Shown: positions 17,462 to 26,351 of the stretch, piece by piece
Layout: every line of letters starts with the position of its first letter
Position numbering within the stretch: the first letter of the stretch is position 1
Origin: Arenimonas sp049195245
Lineage (GTDB): Bacteria > Pseudomonadota > Gammaproteobacteria > Xanthomonadales > Xanthomonadaceae
Direction: 5' to 3'
Length of the DNA stretch: 64,000 nucleotides
Assembly: GCF_049195245.1 (NCBI RefSeq)
Contig: NZ_JBMIRR010000020.1
Location: forward strand, 62,001 to 126,000
Notes under the pieces: model-generated
Seen by the model: only the letters and a program-made list of their open reading frames with translations
Told to the model about the DNA's origin: nothing
The model's database searches: none
Position numbers and translations under genes: made by a program

Positions 17462-18234
17462 GCCTGTTCCATGAGGTGCGCGGCCAGGGCCCGGCCCTGG
17501 TGCTGCTGCATGGCTGGGCCATGCACGCGGGCATCTTCGCGCCGCTGGTGGCGCAGCTCGAGCGCGACTTCACCCTGCACCTGGTCGACCTGCCGGGCCA
17601 CGGGCGAAGCGCCGGCCGGGGCCTGCCGCTGGCGCTGGACAGCGCTGCGCGCGAGGTTGCCGAGGTGGTGCCGGAACGTGCGCTGTGGCTGGGCTGGTCG
17701 CTGGGCGGCCTGGTGGCGCTGGAGGCGGCAGCCACGTTTCCCGCACGCGTGAGTGGCCTGGTGATGATGGCGGCCAGCCCGCGCTTCGTGCGCGCGCCGG
17801 ACTGGCCCGACGGCATGGACGCCAGCGTGTTCCGCAATTTCGCCACGGAACTGCAGCGTGACTACCGCGGCACTCTGGATCGTTTCCTGATGCTGGAGGC
17901 GCAGGGCTCGGACCGCGTGCGCGAGGAGCTGCGCCTGCTGCGGCACGAAGTGTTCGCGCACGGCGAGCCCTCGCGCGAGGTGCTGTGCGATGGCCTGGGC
18001 CTGCTGGAAGGCAGCGACCTGCGACCCGCGCTTGCTGACCTGGCGATGCCCAGCCTGTGGATCGCCGGCCGCCGCGACCGGCTGGTGTCGCCGCAGGCGA
18101 TGGCCGCGGCGGCGCAGCTGGTGCCCGGCGCGCGACTGCATCGCGTCGAAAGCGGCGGCCACGCGCCCTTCCTCACCCATGCCGACGAGGTGGCACAGGC
18201 CGTGTCGGCGTTTGCCGCGGCGTGCCCGCCATGA
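17458..18234 (+). CDS. bioH: Pimeloyl-ACP methyl ester esterase
   Basis: 258 residues. An alpha/beta hydrolase with LVLLHGWAMHAGIF (oxyanion loop), the nucleophile elbow GWSLGG, and a C-terminal catalytic His in SGGHAPFLTHADEV. BioH removes the methyl group from pimeloyl-ACP methyl ester, ending the BioC-initiated route to the pimeloyl moiety. Its place between bioF and bioC supports this over a generic hydrolase. Confidence 0.94.
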   Translation: MSLFHEVRGQGPALVLLHGWAMHAGIFAPLVAQLERDFTLHLVDLPGHGRSAGRGLPLALDSAAREVAEVVPERALWLGWSLGGLVALEAAATFPARVSGLVMMAASPRFVRAPDWPDGMDASVFRNFATELQRDYRGTLDRFLMLEAQGSDRVREELRLLRHEVFAHGEPSREVLCDGLGLLEGSDLRPALADLAMPSLWIAGRRDRLVSPQAMAAAAQLVPGARLHRVESGGHAPFLTHADEVAQAVSAFAAACPP

Positions 18235-18271
18235 CGCCCGCGTCGATGGATGCGCGCAGCGGAGCGTCGCG

Positions 18272-19147
18272 ATGAGCGGCCTGTTCGATCGCCGCCAGCT
18301 GCGGCGCGCCTTCGGCCGCGCGGCACCGAACTACGCCGCGGTCGCCGCGCTGCAGGGCGAGGTCGAATCTCGCTTGCTCGAGCAGCTCGAATACCTCGAC
18401 GACCGCCAGCCCCTGCGCGTGCTCGACCTCGGCTGCGGCCCGGGCCGCGCCGCGGGCGCGATGAAGAAGCGCTGGCCGCGGGCCGACGTGGTGGCGCTGG
18501 ATGCCGCGCTGCCGATGCTGCGCCAGGTGCCGTCGCACACGCGCTTCTGGCGCCCGGTGCGGCGCGTCTGCGCCGACGTGTCGCAGCTGCCGCTGGCCGA
18601 CCAGTGCACCGACGTGATTTTCTCGAGCCTCTGCCTGCAGTGGGTGGACGACCTGCCCGCGGCGCTGTCGGAGTTCCGACGCGTGCTGCGGCCCGACGGC
18701 CTGCTGCTGTTCTCCACCTTCGGCCCCGACACGCTGCTGGAACTTCGCGAGGCCTACGAGCAGGCGGGCGCGGTGCCGCCGCTGTCGCCGTTCGCGGCGA
18801 TCCAGCAGGTCGGCGACGCGATGCTGGCGGCGGGCTTCAAGGACCCGGTGCTCGATCGCGACCGCTACACGCTCACCTATCCCGACCTGCGCGGGCTGAT
18901 GCAGGAGCTGCGCGCGATCGGCGCCGGTGACGCGCGTCGCGACCGCGGCCGTGGGCTGGGCGGACGCACGCGGCTGCAGCGCGTCACCGAAGCCTATGAA
19001 GCGCGGCGGCGCGATGGCGCCCTGCCGAGCACCTGGGAGGTGATCACCGCGCAGGCCTGGGGGCCGGCGCCGGGCGCACCCCGCCGCGACGGCGGCGCCG
19101 ACCTGGCCAGCTTTCCGGCCGACCGCATCCCGACGCGCCGCCGCTGA
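18272..19147 (+). CDS. bioC: Malonyl-ACP O-methyltransferase
   Basis: 291 residues. A SAM-dependent methyltransferase with the nucleotide-binding motif VLDLGCGPGRAAG and the family's N-terminal LRRAFGRAAPNYA and downstream SSLCLQWVDDLPAALSEFRRVLRPDG. BioC methylates malonyl-ACP so that it can enter fatty acid elongation as a disguised primer. A 37-bp gap separates it from bioH. The C-terminal ~40 residues are Arg/Gly-rich and longer than in E. coli BioC. Confidence 0.94.
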   Translation: MSGLFDRRQLRRAFGRAAPNYAAVAALQGEVESRLLEQLEYLDDRQPLRVLDLGCGPGRAAGAMKKRWPRADVVALDAALPMLRQVPSHTRFWRPVRRVCADVSQLPLADQCTDVIFSSLCLQWVDDLPAALSEFRRVLRPDGLLLFSTFGPDTLLELREAYEQAGAVPPLSPFAAIQQVGDAMLAAGFKDPVLDRDRYTLTYPDLRGLMQELRAIGAGDARRDRGRGLGGRTRLQRVTEAYEARRRDGALPSTWEVITAQAWGPAPGAPRRDGGADLASFPADRIPTRRR

Positions 19148-19735
19148 GTGGCCACATCCACCGAACCCGTCACCACGCTGCACACGTTCCGCTTCCGCGG
19201 CGTGCATGTCTGCACGGGCGATGTGCTTTGCACCACCGACGGTCTGCCCGGCAGCGCGTATGGCCGCTTCTGGCAGGCGGTGGGCCTGCTGATGCCGGGG
19301 CCCATCGACCATTGCCTGGTCTACGTGGGTCCGGAAGGCCGCTGCGTGGAGGCCGGTGGCAATGGCGTGATCGCCTTCGAGATGGATGCCGACTGGACGG
19401 CGGGGCCGCTGGCGCGCGAGCGTGCGCTGCTGGACCGGCTGCACGGCGCGGTGTATCCGCTGGAGGGCTTCGCCGGCGATGCGGCAAAGCTGCGCGACGT
19501 GCGCCTGGGCATCGCCAACTACGTGCTGGCCGAAGCGGCGCGGTCGGCGCCGTACAACTACAACTTCTTCGACACCGCCACCACGCGCCGCTTCTACTGC
19601 AGCCAGCTGGTGCACCAGGCCTACGCCGCCAACGGCGTGCTTCTGCCGCGCGTGACCCGCGGTCGGCTGCTGGGCCGGGTGGCCTTTCCGCGCGAGATAT
19701 GGCGCGGCAATCCGCACCAGCGCGCGCAGGGGTGA
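19148..19735 (+). CDS. YiiX/YebB-like NlpC/P60-type cysteine hydrolase
   Basis: 195 residues, starting with GTG directly after the bioC stop codon. The papain-like permuted NlpC/P60 motifs are visible: GPIDHCLVYVGPEGRCVEAGG near the N-terminus (candidate catalytic His) and FYCSQLVHQAYAANG (candidate catalytic Cys) toward the C-terminus. No signal peptide is visible. Related YiiX-like proteins are thought to cleave amide or lipid-linked bonds; the substrate is unknown. The zero-gap join to bioC indicates co-transcription with the biotin genes, but no biotin role is known. Confidence 0.75.
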   Translation: MATSTEPVTTLHTFRFRGVHVCTGDVLCTTDGLPGSAYGRFWQAVGLLMPGPIDHCLVYVGPEGRCVEAGGNGVIAFEMDADWTAGPLARERALLDRLHGAVYPLEGFAGDAAKLRDVRLGIANYVLAEAARSAPYNYNFFDTATTRRFYCSQLVHQAYAANGVLLPRVTRGRLLGRVAFPREIWRGNPHQRAQG

Positions 19736-19791
19736 ACGCCGGGCGGGCGCGGGGCTAGACTGGACCCCGCCCCCACGCGCCGGAGTTACGC

Positions 19792-20526
19792 ATGCGCCCG
19801 CCGTCCCGTTCCAGCCTGATCCTGTTCGCGGCCGTGCTGCTGGCCGGTTGCGCCTCCACATCCTCCACCCAGACCACGCCCGGGAGCGTTCCCATGACCC
19901 AGGACAGCACGCCCCTGGTGGGCACCGACTGGCGCCTGGTGTCGGCGCCGGGCACGCGGGCCGGCGCCACCCTGTCGGGCGCGGGCGCGGCCACGCTGCG
20001 CTTCGAGGCCGACCGCTTCTCGATGCGCGGGCCCTGCAACCGGCACACCGGCGCCTGGTCGCGCAGCGGCGACCAGCTGCGCTTCGGCGGCGAAGGTGGC
20101 GCGGTGGCCGGCACCAAGATGCTGTGCCCGCCGGAAATCATGGCGCGCGAAACCGCGCTGCTGGCGGCAATGCAGCAGCCGCTGACGATGGAGTTCGAAG
20201 GACCGTTCCTGCGCCTGGTGGCCGGCGACGGCTCGGCCTGGCGCTTCGACAGCCGCGACCTGCCGCCGGCCGAAGGCCGCGAGCGCATCGTGCAGGTGGC
20301 CGGACAGCGGGTGCCCTGCACCGGCGCGGCGCCGATGCTGTGCCTGCAGATCCGCACCCAGCCCGGCGCGGCCTGGCAGGCGCACTACGGCGAGATCGAA
20401 GGCTTCGACTGGCAGGTGGGCGTGGAGTACGTGATCCGCGTGCGCGAATACACCGTGCAGGATCCGCCGGCCGACGGCAGCTCGCTTCGCTGGGTGCTGG
20501 AGGAAGTGCTGGAGCGCAGCCCCTGA
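19792..20526 (+). CDS. META domain and DUF4377 lipoprotein
   Basis: 244 residues. A lipoprotein signal with lipobox LAGC (about 16-19) is followed by a META/HslJ-like domain (LVGTDWRLVSAPG through CNRHTGAWSRSGDQLRF and GTKMLCPPEIMARE, about 42-130) and a C-terminal DUF4377 domain (IVQVAGQRVPC through ALCLQIR-like, WQAHYGEIEGFDWQVGVEYVIRV). META/HslJ proteins are linked to heat and antibiotic tolerance in other bacteria. Predicted outer or inner membrane-anchored, periplasmic. Convergent with the PH-domain gene. Confidence 0.85.
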   Translation: MRPPSRSSLILFAAVLLAGCASTSSTQTTPGSVPMTQDSTPLVGTDWRLVSAPGTRAGATLSGAGAATLRFEADRFSMRGPCNRHTGAWSRSGDQLRFGGEGGAVAGTKMLCPPEIMARETALLAAMQQPLTMEFEGPFLRLVAGDGSAWRFDSRDLPPAEGRERIVQVAGQRVPCTGAAPMLCLQIRTQPGAAWQAHYGEIEGFDWQVGVEYVIRVREYTVQDPPADGSSLRWVLEEVLERSP

Positions 20527-20586
20527 GGTGAGCGGCCCGGCCGGTACGATCGACGTGCGCGCAGGCCCCCGCGCCGCGGCGCCGGT

Positions 20587-21039
20587 TCAGTCCAGCGCGT
20601 CGTGGCCGCCCGGGTCGGGACCCAGGCCGCCGCCCGACTCCAGCGTGCGCACGCGCTTGGCGTCGCGCCGCGCTTCGGAGAGCCGGCGGATCTTCTCGCG
20701 CAGCGGGCCCGCGTCCTTGAGCCAGGGCAGGTGGATTTCCGGCGTCGAGGCATCGGTGGTGAACAGCACCACCTCGCCCAGGCCGAACATGCGCTCGAAG
20801 AAGGTCTGCTCAAGGCGCGTGTCGCGCACGCGGTAAAGCTCCAGGTCTTCGGTCAGCCGGTTGAACACGCCGCGGCGGATGCTCAGCCGCTGGTCGGTCA
20901 GCGTGTACACCGTGTTGCGCACCACCAGCCAGCGCCAGATCGCGAACGGCAGCGGGATGATGAGCACGCTGGCGATGAACCAGCCCAGGTTCTGCATCTG
21001 GGAGGGCGTGCCGGTCCATTCGGTGCGTTCGTCGGTCAT
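20587..21039 (-). CDS. PH-domain membrane protein (bPH2, YdbS-like)
   Basis: 150 residues. One or two hydrophobic helices near 18-40 (LGWFIASVLIIPLPFAIWRWLVV) precede a bacterial pleckstrin-homology type 2 domain (RNTVYTLTDQRLSIRRGVFNRLTEDLELYRVRDTRLEQTFFERMFG). The C-terminal 35 residues are charged and Gly-rich. Last of three closely spaced minus-strand genes (15 bp after the NTF2-like gene). Function unknown. Confidence 0.85.
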   Translation of the reverse strand: MTDERTEWTGTPSQMQNLGWFIASVLIIPLPFAIWRWLVVRNTVYTLTDQRLSIRRGVFNRLTEDLELYRVRDTRLEQTFFERMFGLGEVVLFTTDASTPEIHLPWLKDAGPLREKIRRLSEARRDAKRVRTLESGGGLGPDPGGHDALD

Positions 21040-21053
21040 GGGGCTTCCTTGGC

Positions 21054-21488
21054 TCAGGGCGACTTCGAGACCTGGGCGATCCAGTCGCCCAGGTTGTAGT
21101 GGTTGGTGACGCGGGCGATGCGGTTGCCGCGGATGTCGAAGAAGGCGCCGCCCGGCAGCACGTAGGCCTGGCCATGCGCGGGCGGCAGGCCGGCGTCGTC
21201 CTTGAGGTACTGGCCGTGCACCACGTACTCGGCCGAGGCGCGGGCGCCGGCCTGGTTGGCCATCACCACGATGTCCTTGAGCTGCTCGCGGTAGCAGGCG
21301 TTCATCCGGCCCAGGAAGGCCGCGAACGCCGCCTTGCCGGTCTCGCGCGCCCCCTGGTTGATGTCGTGGGCCACGTCGTCGGTGACCAGGGCCAGCATGC
21401 CCTCCCAGTCGCCGCGGTTGAAGGCGGCGTAGTAGCCCAGCACCAGTTCGATGGCGCGGTCGGCCGCGCGGTTGCCGTCGATGATCAC
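21054..21488 (-). CDS. NTF2-like / SnoaL-like protein (ketosteroid isomerase-related)
   Basis: 144 residues. An NTF2-like cone fold is indicated by AIELVLGYYAAFNRGDWEGMLALVTDDVAHDINQG at the start and VLPGGAFFDIRGNRIARVTNHYNLGDWI at the end. Such proteins are small isomerases, hydrolases or binding proteins; nothing fixes the substrate. It sits between a PLP-dependent lyase and the PH-domain gene in a likely operon (19-bp and 14-bp gaps). Confidence 0.8.
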   Translation of the reverse strand: MIIDGNRAADRAIELVLGYYAAFNRGDWEGMLALVTDDVAHDINQGARETGKAAFAAFLGRMNACYREQLKDIVVMANQAGARASAEYVVHGQYLKDDAGLPPAHGQAYVLPGGAFFDIRGNRIARVTNHYNLGDWIAQVSKSP

Positions 21489-21507
21489 GTCGTTGTCCTC
21501 GGGGGGA

Positions 21508-22458
21508 TTACCAGGGCAGGGCGGACAGGTCCACGTTGCCGCCTGACAGGATAAGCCCGATCCGGCGTCCGGCGTAGGCCTCCGGGTTCCGGAGCACGGC
21601 GGCCAGCACCGTGGCGCAGGACGGCTCGACCAGGATCTTCAGCCGCTCCCACACGAGGCGAAGGGCGGCCACCGTCTCGGCGTCCGACACCAGCTGCACC
21701 TGCACCCGGTGGGCGCGCATCAGGTCCAGGTTGACCTGGCCGACGGTGCCGCGCAGGCCGTCGCAGATCGTGTCGGGCGTGAAGTCCGTGATCCGCACAC
21801 CCTGGCGCAGGGACTGGAAGGTCTCGGCGGCGCCCTCGGGTTCGGCGCCGTGCACGTCGATGGCCGGATCGCGGCCGTGTGCGGCCAGGGCGGTGCCGCA
21901 GACCAGGCCGCCGCCGCCGACCGGGGTGATCAGCAGGTCGAGCGGGCCGGCCTCGGCCAGCAGCTCCAGCGCGGCCGTGCCCTGGCCGGCGATCACCCGG
22001 GGGTCGGTGTAGGGATGCACGAAGCTGGCGCCGGTGTCGGCATGCACCCGCGCGGCCATGGCCTCGCGGGCCGCGATGGTGGGCGCGCAGGCATGCAGCA
22101 CGGCGCCGTAGGCCTCGATGGCCGCCAGCTTGCTGCGCACGGCGCCTTCGGGCACCACCACGTGCGCGGGAATGCCGCGGTCGCGCGCGGCCAGCGCCAG
22201 GGCGGCGCCGTGGTTGCCGGACGAATGCGTGACCACGCCGCGCGCGGCGGTGGCCGCGTCCAGCGACCAGACCGCATTGCAGGCACCGCGGAACTTGAAG
22301 GCGCCCACGCGCTGGAAGTTCTCGCATTTGAAGTGCAGCGTGGCGCCCGCCAGCGCATCGAGCGAGCGCGAGCGCAGCACCGGCGTGCGGTGCGCGTGCG
22401 GGGCGATGCGGGCCGCAGCGGCCAGCACATCGTCGTAATCGGGAGGCAGGGAGGTCAT
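21508..22458 (-). CDS. PLP-dependent serine/threonine dehydratase-like lyase (fold type II)
   Basis: 316 residues. Seen: the PLP lysine in NFQRVGAFKFRGA, the SSGNHGAALA loop, the phosphate-binding GGGGLVCG and the C-terminal SGGNVDL. It lacks the regulatory ACT domain of IlvA, so candidates are catabolic threonine dehydratase, serine racemase or threo-3-hydroxyaspartate ammonia-lyase. Length and motifs cannot separate these. First gene of a three-gene minus-strand cluster, divergent from pepN with 67 bp between the starts. Confidence 0.87.
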   Translation of the reverse strand: MTSLPPDYDDVLAAAARIAPHAHRTPVLRSRSLDALAGATLHFKCENFQRVGAFKFRGACNAVWSLDAATAARGVVTHSSGNHGAALALAARDRGIPAHVVVPEGAVRSKLAAIEAYGAVLHACAPTIAAREAMAARVHADTGASFVHPYTDPRVIAGQGTAALELLAEAGPLDLLITPVGGGGLVCGTALAAHGRDPAIDVHGAEPEGAAETFQSLRQGVRITDFTPDTICDGLRGTVGQVNLDLMRAHRVQVQLVSDAETVAALRLVWERLKILVEPSCATVLAAVLRNPEAYAGRRIGLILSGGNVDLSALPW

Positions 22459-22525
22459 GGGCGGTCCGCGGTGGCTGCGTGATAGCCTAACAAAGCCAGC
22501 CATTCCCCCCGGAAAACCGCACTGC

Positions 22526-25132
22526 ATGAGCGTCCCCCGCGACGACGGCTTCGTCCACCTCGCCGATTACACCCCGCCCGCTTGGCGCATCCTGCACGCT
22601 GAACTTGCGTTCGAGCTCGATCCGGACGACACGCAGGTCAGCGCGCGCCTGCAGCTGGAGCCCGATCCGGCGCAGCCCGGCCAGGTGCTGGTGCTGGACG
22701 GCGTCGACCTGGAGCTGGTGGACATCCGCCTGGACGGTCGCGCGCTGTCGCCCGCCGACTATGCCTACGACGGCCGGCACCTGCGGCTGCCCGGCCCGCG
22801 CCAGCCCTGCGTGCTGGAAACGCGCGTGCGCATCCGGCCTGCGGCCAACACCCGGCTCGAGGGCCTCTACCGCAGCGGCGCGCTGCTGCTGACCCAGTGC
22901 GAGGCGCAGGGATTCCGCCGCATCACTTTCTTCGCCGACCGCCCCGACGTGATGCCGCGCTGGCGCATCGTGCTGCGCGCACCCAAGGCGGCGTATCCCG
23001 TGCTGCTGGCCAATGGCAACCCGGCCGGCACGCGCGACCTGGACGACGGCCGCCACGAGGCGGCCTGGGACAATCCTCATCCCACGCCGGCCTACCTGTT
23101 CGCCATCGCCGCCGGCCCGCTCGAGCGCGTGTCCACGGCCCTGGACACCGCCGAGGGCCGGCGCGTGGAGCTCAACGTCTGGGCCGAGGCCGCCGACGTG
23201 GCGCGCTGCGCCTACGCACTGGGCGCGGTCGAGCGCTCGCTGCGCTGGGACGAGCAGCGCTTCGGCCGCTGCTACGACCTGGACGTGTTCAACGTGGTCG
23301 CGGCCCAGGACTTCACCATGGGCGCCATGGAGAACAAGGGGCTGAACATCTTCAACGCCCGCTACATCCTGGCCGACGAGGCCACCGCCACCGACGCCGA
23401 CTTCCTGGCCATCGAATCGGTGGTGGCGCACGAGTACCTGCACAACTGGTCTGGCAACCGGGTGACGCTGCGCGACTGGTTCCAGCTCTCGCTCAAGGAA
23501 GGCCTGACGGTGTTCCGCGACAGCGAGTTCAGCGCCGACCTGCATTCGCGCGCGCTCAAGCGTATCGAGGCGGTGCGGCTGTTGCGTGGCCGCCAGTTCG
23601 CCGAGGACGCCGGTGCGCTGGCGCACGCGGTGCGGCCCGACCGCTACCGCGAGATCAGCAACTTCTACACCCTGACCATCTACGAGAAGGGCGCCGAGAT
23701 CGTGCGCCTGCTGCACACGCTGCTGGGCGAAACCGCGTTCCGTGCCGGCATGGACCGCTACTTCGCCGACAACGACGGCCGCGCCGCCACCCTCGAGGAT
23801 TTCCTCGCCGCGCACGCCGCGGCCAGCGGCCGCGACCTGTCGCAGTTCATGCGCTGGTACACGCAGGGCGGCACGCCCGAGCTGCGCATCCACGCTGATT
23901 TTTCCGGAGGCGACTATCGCCTCGTGGTCGAGCAGCACACCCCGCCCACGCCCGGCCAGGACACCAAGGCGCCGCTGCTGATCCCGCTCCGCCTGGCGCT
24001 GCATGACGCGCAGGGCCGGGCGATCACCGCGGCGCCGCGCACGGATGCCCGCCTGCGCGACGACGGCGTCGAGTTGCTTGCGGCGCGGCACGAGCTGGTG
24101 TGGTCGGGCCTGCCGGCACCGCCGCTGGCGGCGTTCAACCAGGGCTTCGCGGCGCCGGTGAAGCTGCATTTCGACTACAGCGCCGACGAGCTGGCGCGCC
24201 TGGCCCGACTGGAGCGCGATCCGTTCAACCGCTGGGACCTGGTGCAGCGGCTGGCCACCGGGGCGCTGCTCGGCGGACTGGATCCGGCGGCGGCGGAGTC
24301 GGCGCTCAGCGATGCGCTGGCCGACCTGCTCGACGACGATGCGGCCGATCCCGCCTTCGTAACCGAGTGCCTGGCGCTGCCCGATTTCGACACCCTGGCC
24401 GAAGCCGTGGACGAGGTGGACGTGGATGCCCTGGTGGCACGACGCGAAGACCTGGTCATGCGCCTGACCGAAAACCTGGCCGCGCCGCTGTCCACGCGCT
24501 ACGCCGCGCTGGCCGGGGTCGCGGCGGGCGGCCTGGACGGACCGGCCATGGCCGCGCGTGCACTGCGCAACGCCTGCCTGGCCTGGCTGACGCGCCTGGA
24601 TCCGACGGCGGCGCAGGCGCAGGCGCAGTTCGACCGCGCGGCCAACATGACCGCGCGGTTGGCGGCGCTGCGCTGCCTGGTGCACTTCGACGCGCCTGGC
24701 GCGGAAGCGGCGCTCGAATCGTTCCGCGTGGCGCATCGCGACGACCCGCTGGTCACCGACAAGTGGATTGCCGTCGTGGCCACGCGCCCGCACCCGGAAA
24801 CGCGCGATGCCGTGGCGGCCCTGATGGACTCGCCGTGGTGGAAGCCGGCCAACCCCAACCGCGTGCGCGCAGTGCTCGGCTCGTTCGCGCGGAGCAATCC
24901 GCTCGGCTTCCATCGACGCGACGGTGCCGGCTACCAGTTGGTGGCCGGACAGGTGCGCGCGCTGGACACGGTCAACCCGCAAGTGGCCGCCCGGCTGCTG
25001 GGCGCGTTCGAAAGCTGGCGCAAGCTGGCAGGACCAGCACGGGCGCAGGCGGGCGCGGCGCTTTCGGCGCTGCGGGGGAAATTGGCGTCCCCGGACAGCC
25101 GCGACCTGCTGGCGCGCCTGCTCGATACCTGA
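22526..25132 (+). CDS. pepN: Aminopeptidase N (M1 family)
   Basis: 868 residues, normal for the gammaproteobacterial PepN. A zinc metallopeptidase that removes N-terminal residues in the cytosol. Seen: substrate-binding GAMENKGLN at about 266-274, zinc motif HEYLHNWSGN starting at about 302, and the downstream Glu in LKEGLTVFRDSEF. The C-terminal half is an all-helical domain (DUF3458-like). The ATG at 22526 gives the family N-terminus; no good ribosome-binding site is visible. Confidence 0.95.
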   Translation: MSVPRDDGFVHLADYTPPAWRILHAELAFELDPDDTQVSARLQLEPDPAQPGQVLVLDGVDLELVDIRLDGRALSPADYAYDGRHLRLPGPRQPCVLETRVRIRPAANTRLEGLYRSGALLLTQCEAQGFRRITFFADRPDVMPRWRIVLRAPKAAYPVLLANGNPAGTRDLDDGRHEAAWDNPHPTPAYLFAIAAGPLERVSTALDTAEGRRVELNVWAEAADVARCAYALGAVERSLRWDEQRFGRCYDLDVFNVVAAQDFTMGAMENKGLNIFNARYILADEATATDADFLAIESVVAHEYLHNWSGNRVTLRDWFQLSLKEGLTVFRDSEFSADLHSRALKRIEAVRLLRGRQFAEDAGALAHAVRPDRYREISNFYTLTIYEKGAEIVRLLHTLLGETAFRAGMDRYFADNDGRAATLEDFLAAHAAASGRDLSQFMRWYTQGGTPELRIHADFSGGDYRLVVEQHTPPTPGQDTKAPLLIPLRLALHDAQGRAITAAPRTDARLRDDGVELLAARHELVWSGLPAPPLAAFNQGFAAPVKLHFDYSADELARLARLERDPFNRWDLVQRLATGALLGGLDPAAAESALSDALADLLDDDAADPAFVTECLALPDFDTLAEAVDEVDVDALVARREDLVMRLTENLAAPLSTRYAALAGVAAGGLDGPAMAARALRNACLAWLTRLDPTAAQAQAQFDRAANMTARLAALRCLVHFDAPGAEAALESFRVAHRDDPLVTDKWIAVVATRPHPETRDAVAALMDSPWWKPANPNRVRAVLGSFARSNPLGFHRRDGAGYQLVAGQVRALDTVNPQVAARLLGAFESWRKLAGPARAQAGAALSALRGKLASPDSRDLLARLLDT

Positions 25133-25254
25133 ACACAATTGCGCGGCCGGAAAATTCGCCTCCCGCCGTTCTAGTGGACAGGAACCAGCGCGGACGAGAT
25201 ACGCGCGGTTCTCCATCCGCCTTGCAACAAGGCAGCCACTCAGGGAGCAGCACC

Positions 25255-26259
25255 ATGAAGTCCAAAGCCATCGTCACTGCCGCCGCGCTTTTCTGCGCCG
25301 GCCTCATCGGTTCCACGCACGCCCTTGCCGCCGACGGCAGCGCCGCCGAGCGCCAGCGCCTGGCCGACAGCGTGGTGCAGAAGTGGGGCGGATACGTCGC
25401 CAATACCTACAAGGTCGGCGCCGACACCTGGTCGCGCGAAATGGCGCCCGCCTTCGCCGAGGCCTCGATGGAGGAGCTCAACGCGGCCGCCGGCGCCGAG
25501 GATTTCGACAGCGTCAACCGGCTGCTGCTGGGCGGCAGCCCGATGGTCGCCGCGGGCGAAGGTTCGTCCACCAAGGCGGTCGGTGACGTGGATCGCGACC
25601 TCGTGTTCGTGCCGGTGACCCCGTGCCGCCTGTTCGATACCCGCCTGGCCGGCGGCCAGATCGCCGCCAACACCACGCGCAGCTTCGACGTCACCGCGGT
25701 GTCCGACTACGCCTTCCAGGGCGGCTCTGCCACCAACTGCGGCGGCGTCGGCGCAGCCGGTTCGTTCGCGGCGGCGGCCATCAACTTCACCGTGGTCACG
25801 CCCAGCGGCGCCGGCTACATCACCGCCTTCCCGTTCGGCGGCAGCCAGCCGCTGGCCGCGACGGTCAACTATGCGTCGGGCGCCATCGTCGGCAACTACG
25901 CGGTGGTGAAGCTGGACCAGGGCGCATCGGCGAACGAGCTCAGCGTCTATTCCTTCGCCGCCACCCACCTGGTGGCCGATATCGTGGGCTACTACACGGA
26001 GGTGGTGATCCCGGCAGTCGCTCTGGAGTGCCAGGACACGGCGACCACCAATACCGCGGTGGCGGCAGGCGCGACGGCCAACTCCAATGCCCCCGCGTGT
26101 CCGGTCGGCTACACGCAGACGGCGACCAATTGCGAGTCGAGCACCTGGCAGATGCCGTTCGTCTACTTCAAGTCCGGCACCTGCTCGGCGCAGAACAACA
26201 GCGCCGCTGCGGCCACGCTGCGCTCCAGCCGCACCTGCTGCCGCGTGCCGGCCCAGTAA
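25255..26259 (+). CDS. Secreted protein of unknown function with a Cys-rich C-terminus
   Basis: 334 residues. Signal peptide MKSKAIVTAAALFCAGLIG...HALA, then a helical region (about 28-110), a beta-rich Gly/Ala domain beginning FVPVTPCRLFDTRLAGG (about 118-245, with FAAAAINFTVV, GYITAFPFGG and HLVADIVGYY), and a C-terminal tail of about 90 residues holding six or more cysteines (for example CPVGYTQTATNCESS and SRTCCRVPAQ). The TPCRLFDTR-type domain recurs in secreted proteins of several phyla, but I know of no assigned activity. An AGGGAG ribosome-binding site precedes the ATG. A rho-independent terminator follows, so it is monocistronic. Confidence 0.8.
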   Translation: MKSKAIVTAAALFCAGLIGSTHALAADGSAAERQRLADSVVQKWGGYVANTYKVGADTWSREMAPAFAEASMEELNAAAGAEDFDSVNRLLLGGSPMVAAGEGSSTKAVGDVDRDLVFVPVTPCRLFDTRLAGGQIAANTTRSFDVTAVSDYAFQGGSATNCGGVGAAGSFAAAAINFTVVTPSGAGYITAFPFGGSQPLAATVNYASGAIVGNYAVVKLDQGASANELSVYSFAATHLVADIVGYYTEVVIPAVALECQDTATTNTAVAAGATANSNAPACPVGYTQTATNCESSTWQMPFVYFKSGTCSAQNNSAAAATLRSSRTCCRVPAQ

Positions 26260-26282
26260 GATTTCCGCAAGCCGGTTGAGGG

Positions 26283-26310
26283 AAAGCCGCGACCCGGGTC
26301 GCGGCTTTTC
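26283..26310 (+). terminator. Rho-independent terminator after the secreted protein gene
   Basis: A perfect hairpin with arms AAAGCCGCGACCC and GGGTCGCGGCTTT (tight turn at the centre) is followed by TTCTTTT. It is nearly symmetrical and could also serve the convergent EamA gene. Confidence 0.88.
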
Positions 26311-26351
26311 TTTTGGGGCGGCGCGCCCGTGATCCACGCGCCGGGACTGGT

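Noticed and set aside
18232..18275. A tiny frame starting at ATG 18232 between bioH and bioC
   Set aside because: Only about 14 codons, overlapping the bioH stop and bioC start; probably just part of the intercistronic sequence.
22487..25216. A 909-codon minus-strand frame opposite pepN
   Set aside because: Antisense shadow of pepN, which has intact GAMEN and HExxH motifs; the opposing frame has no recognisable domain.
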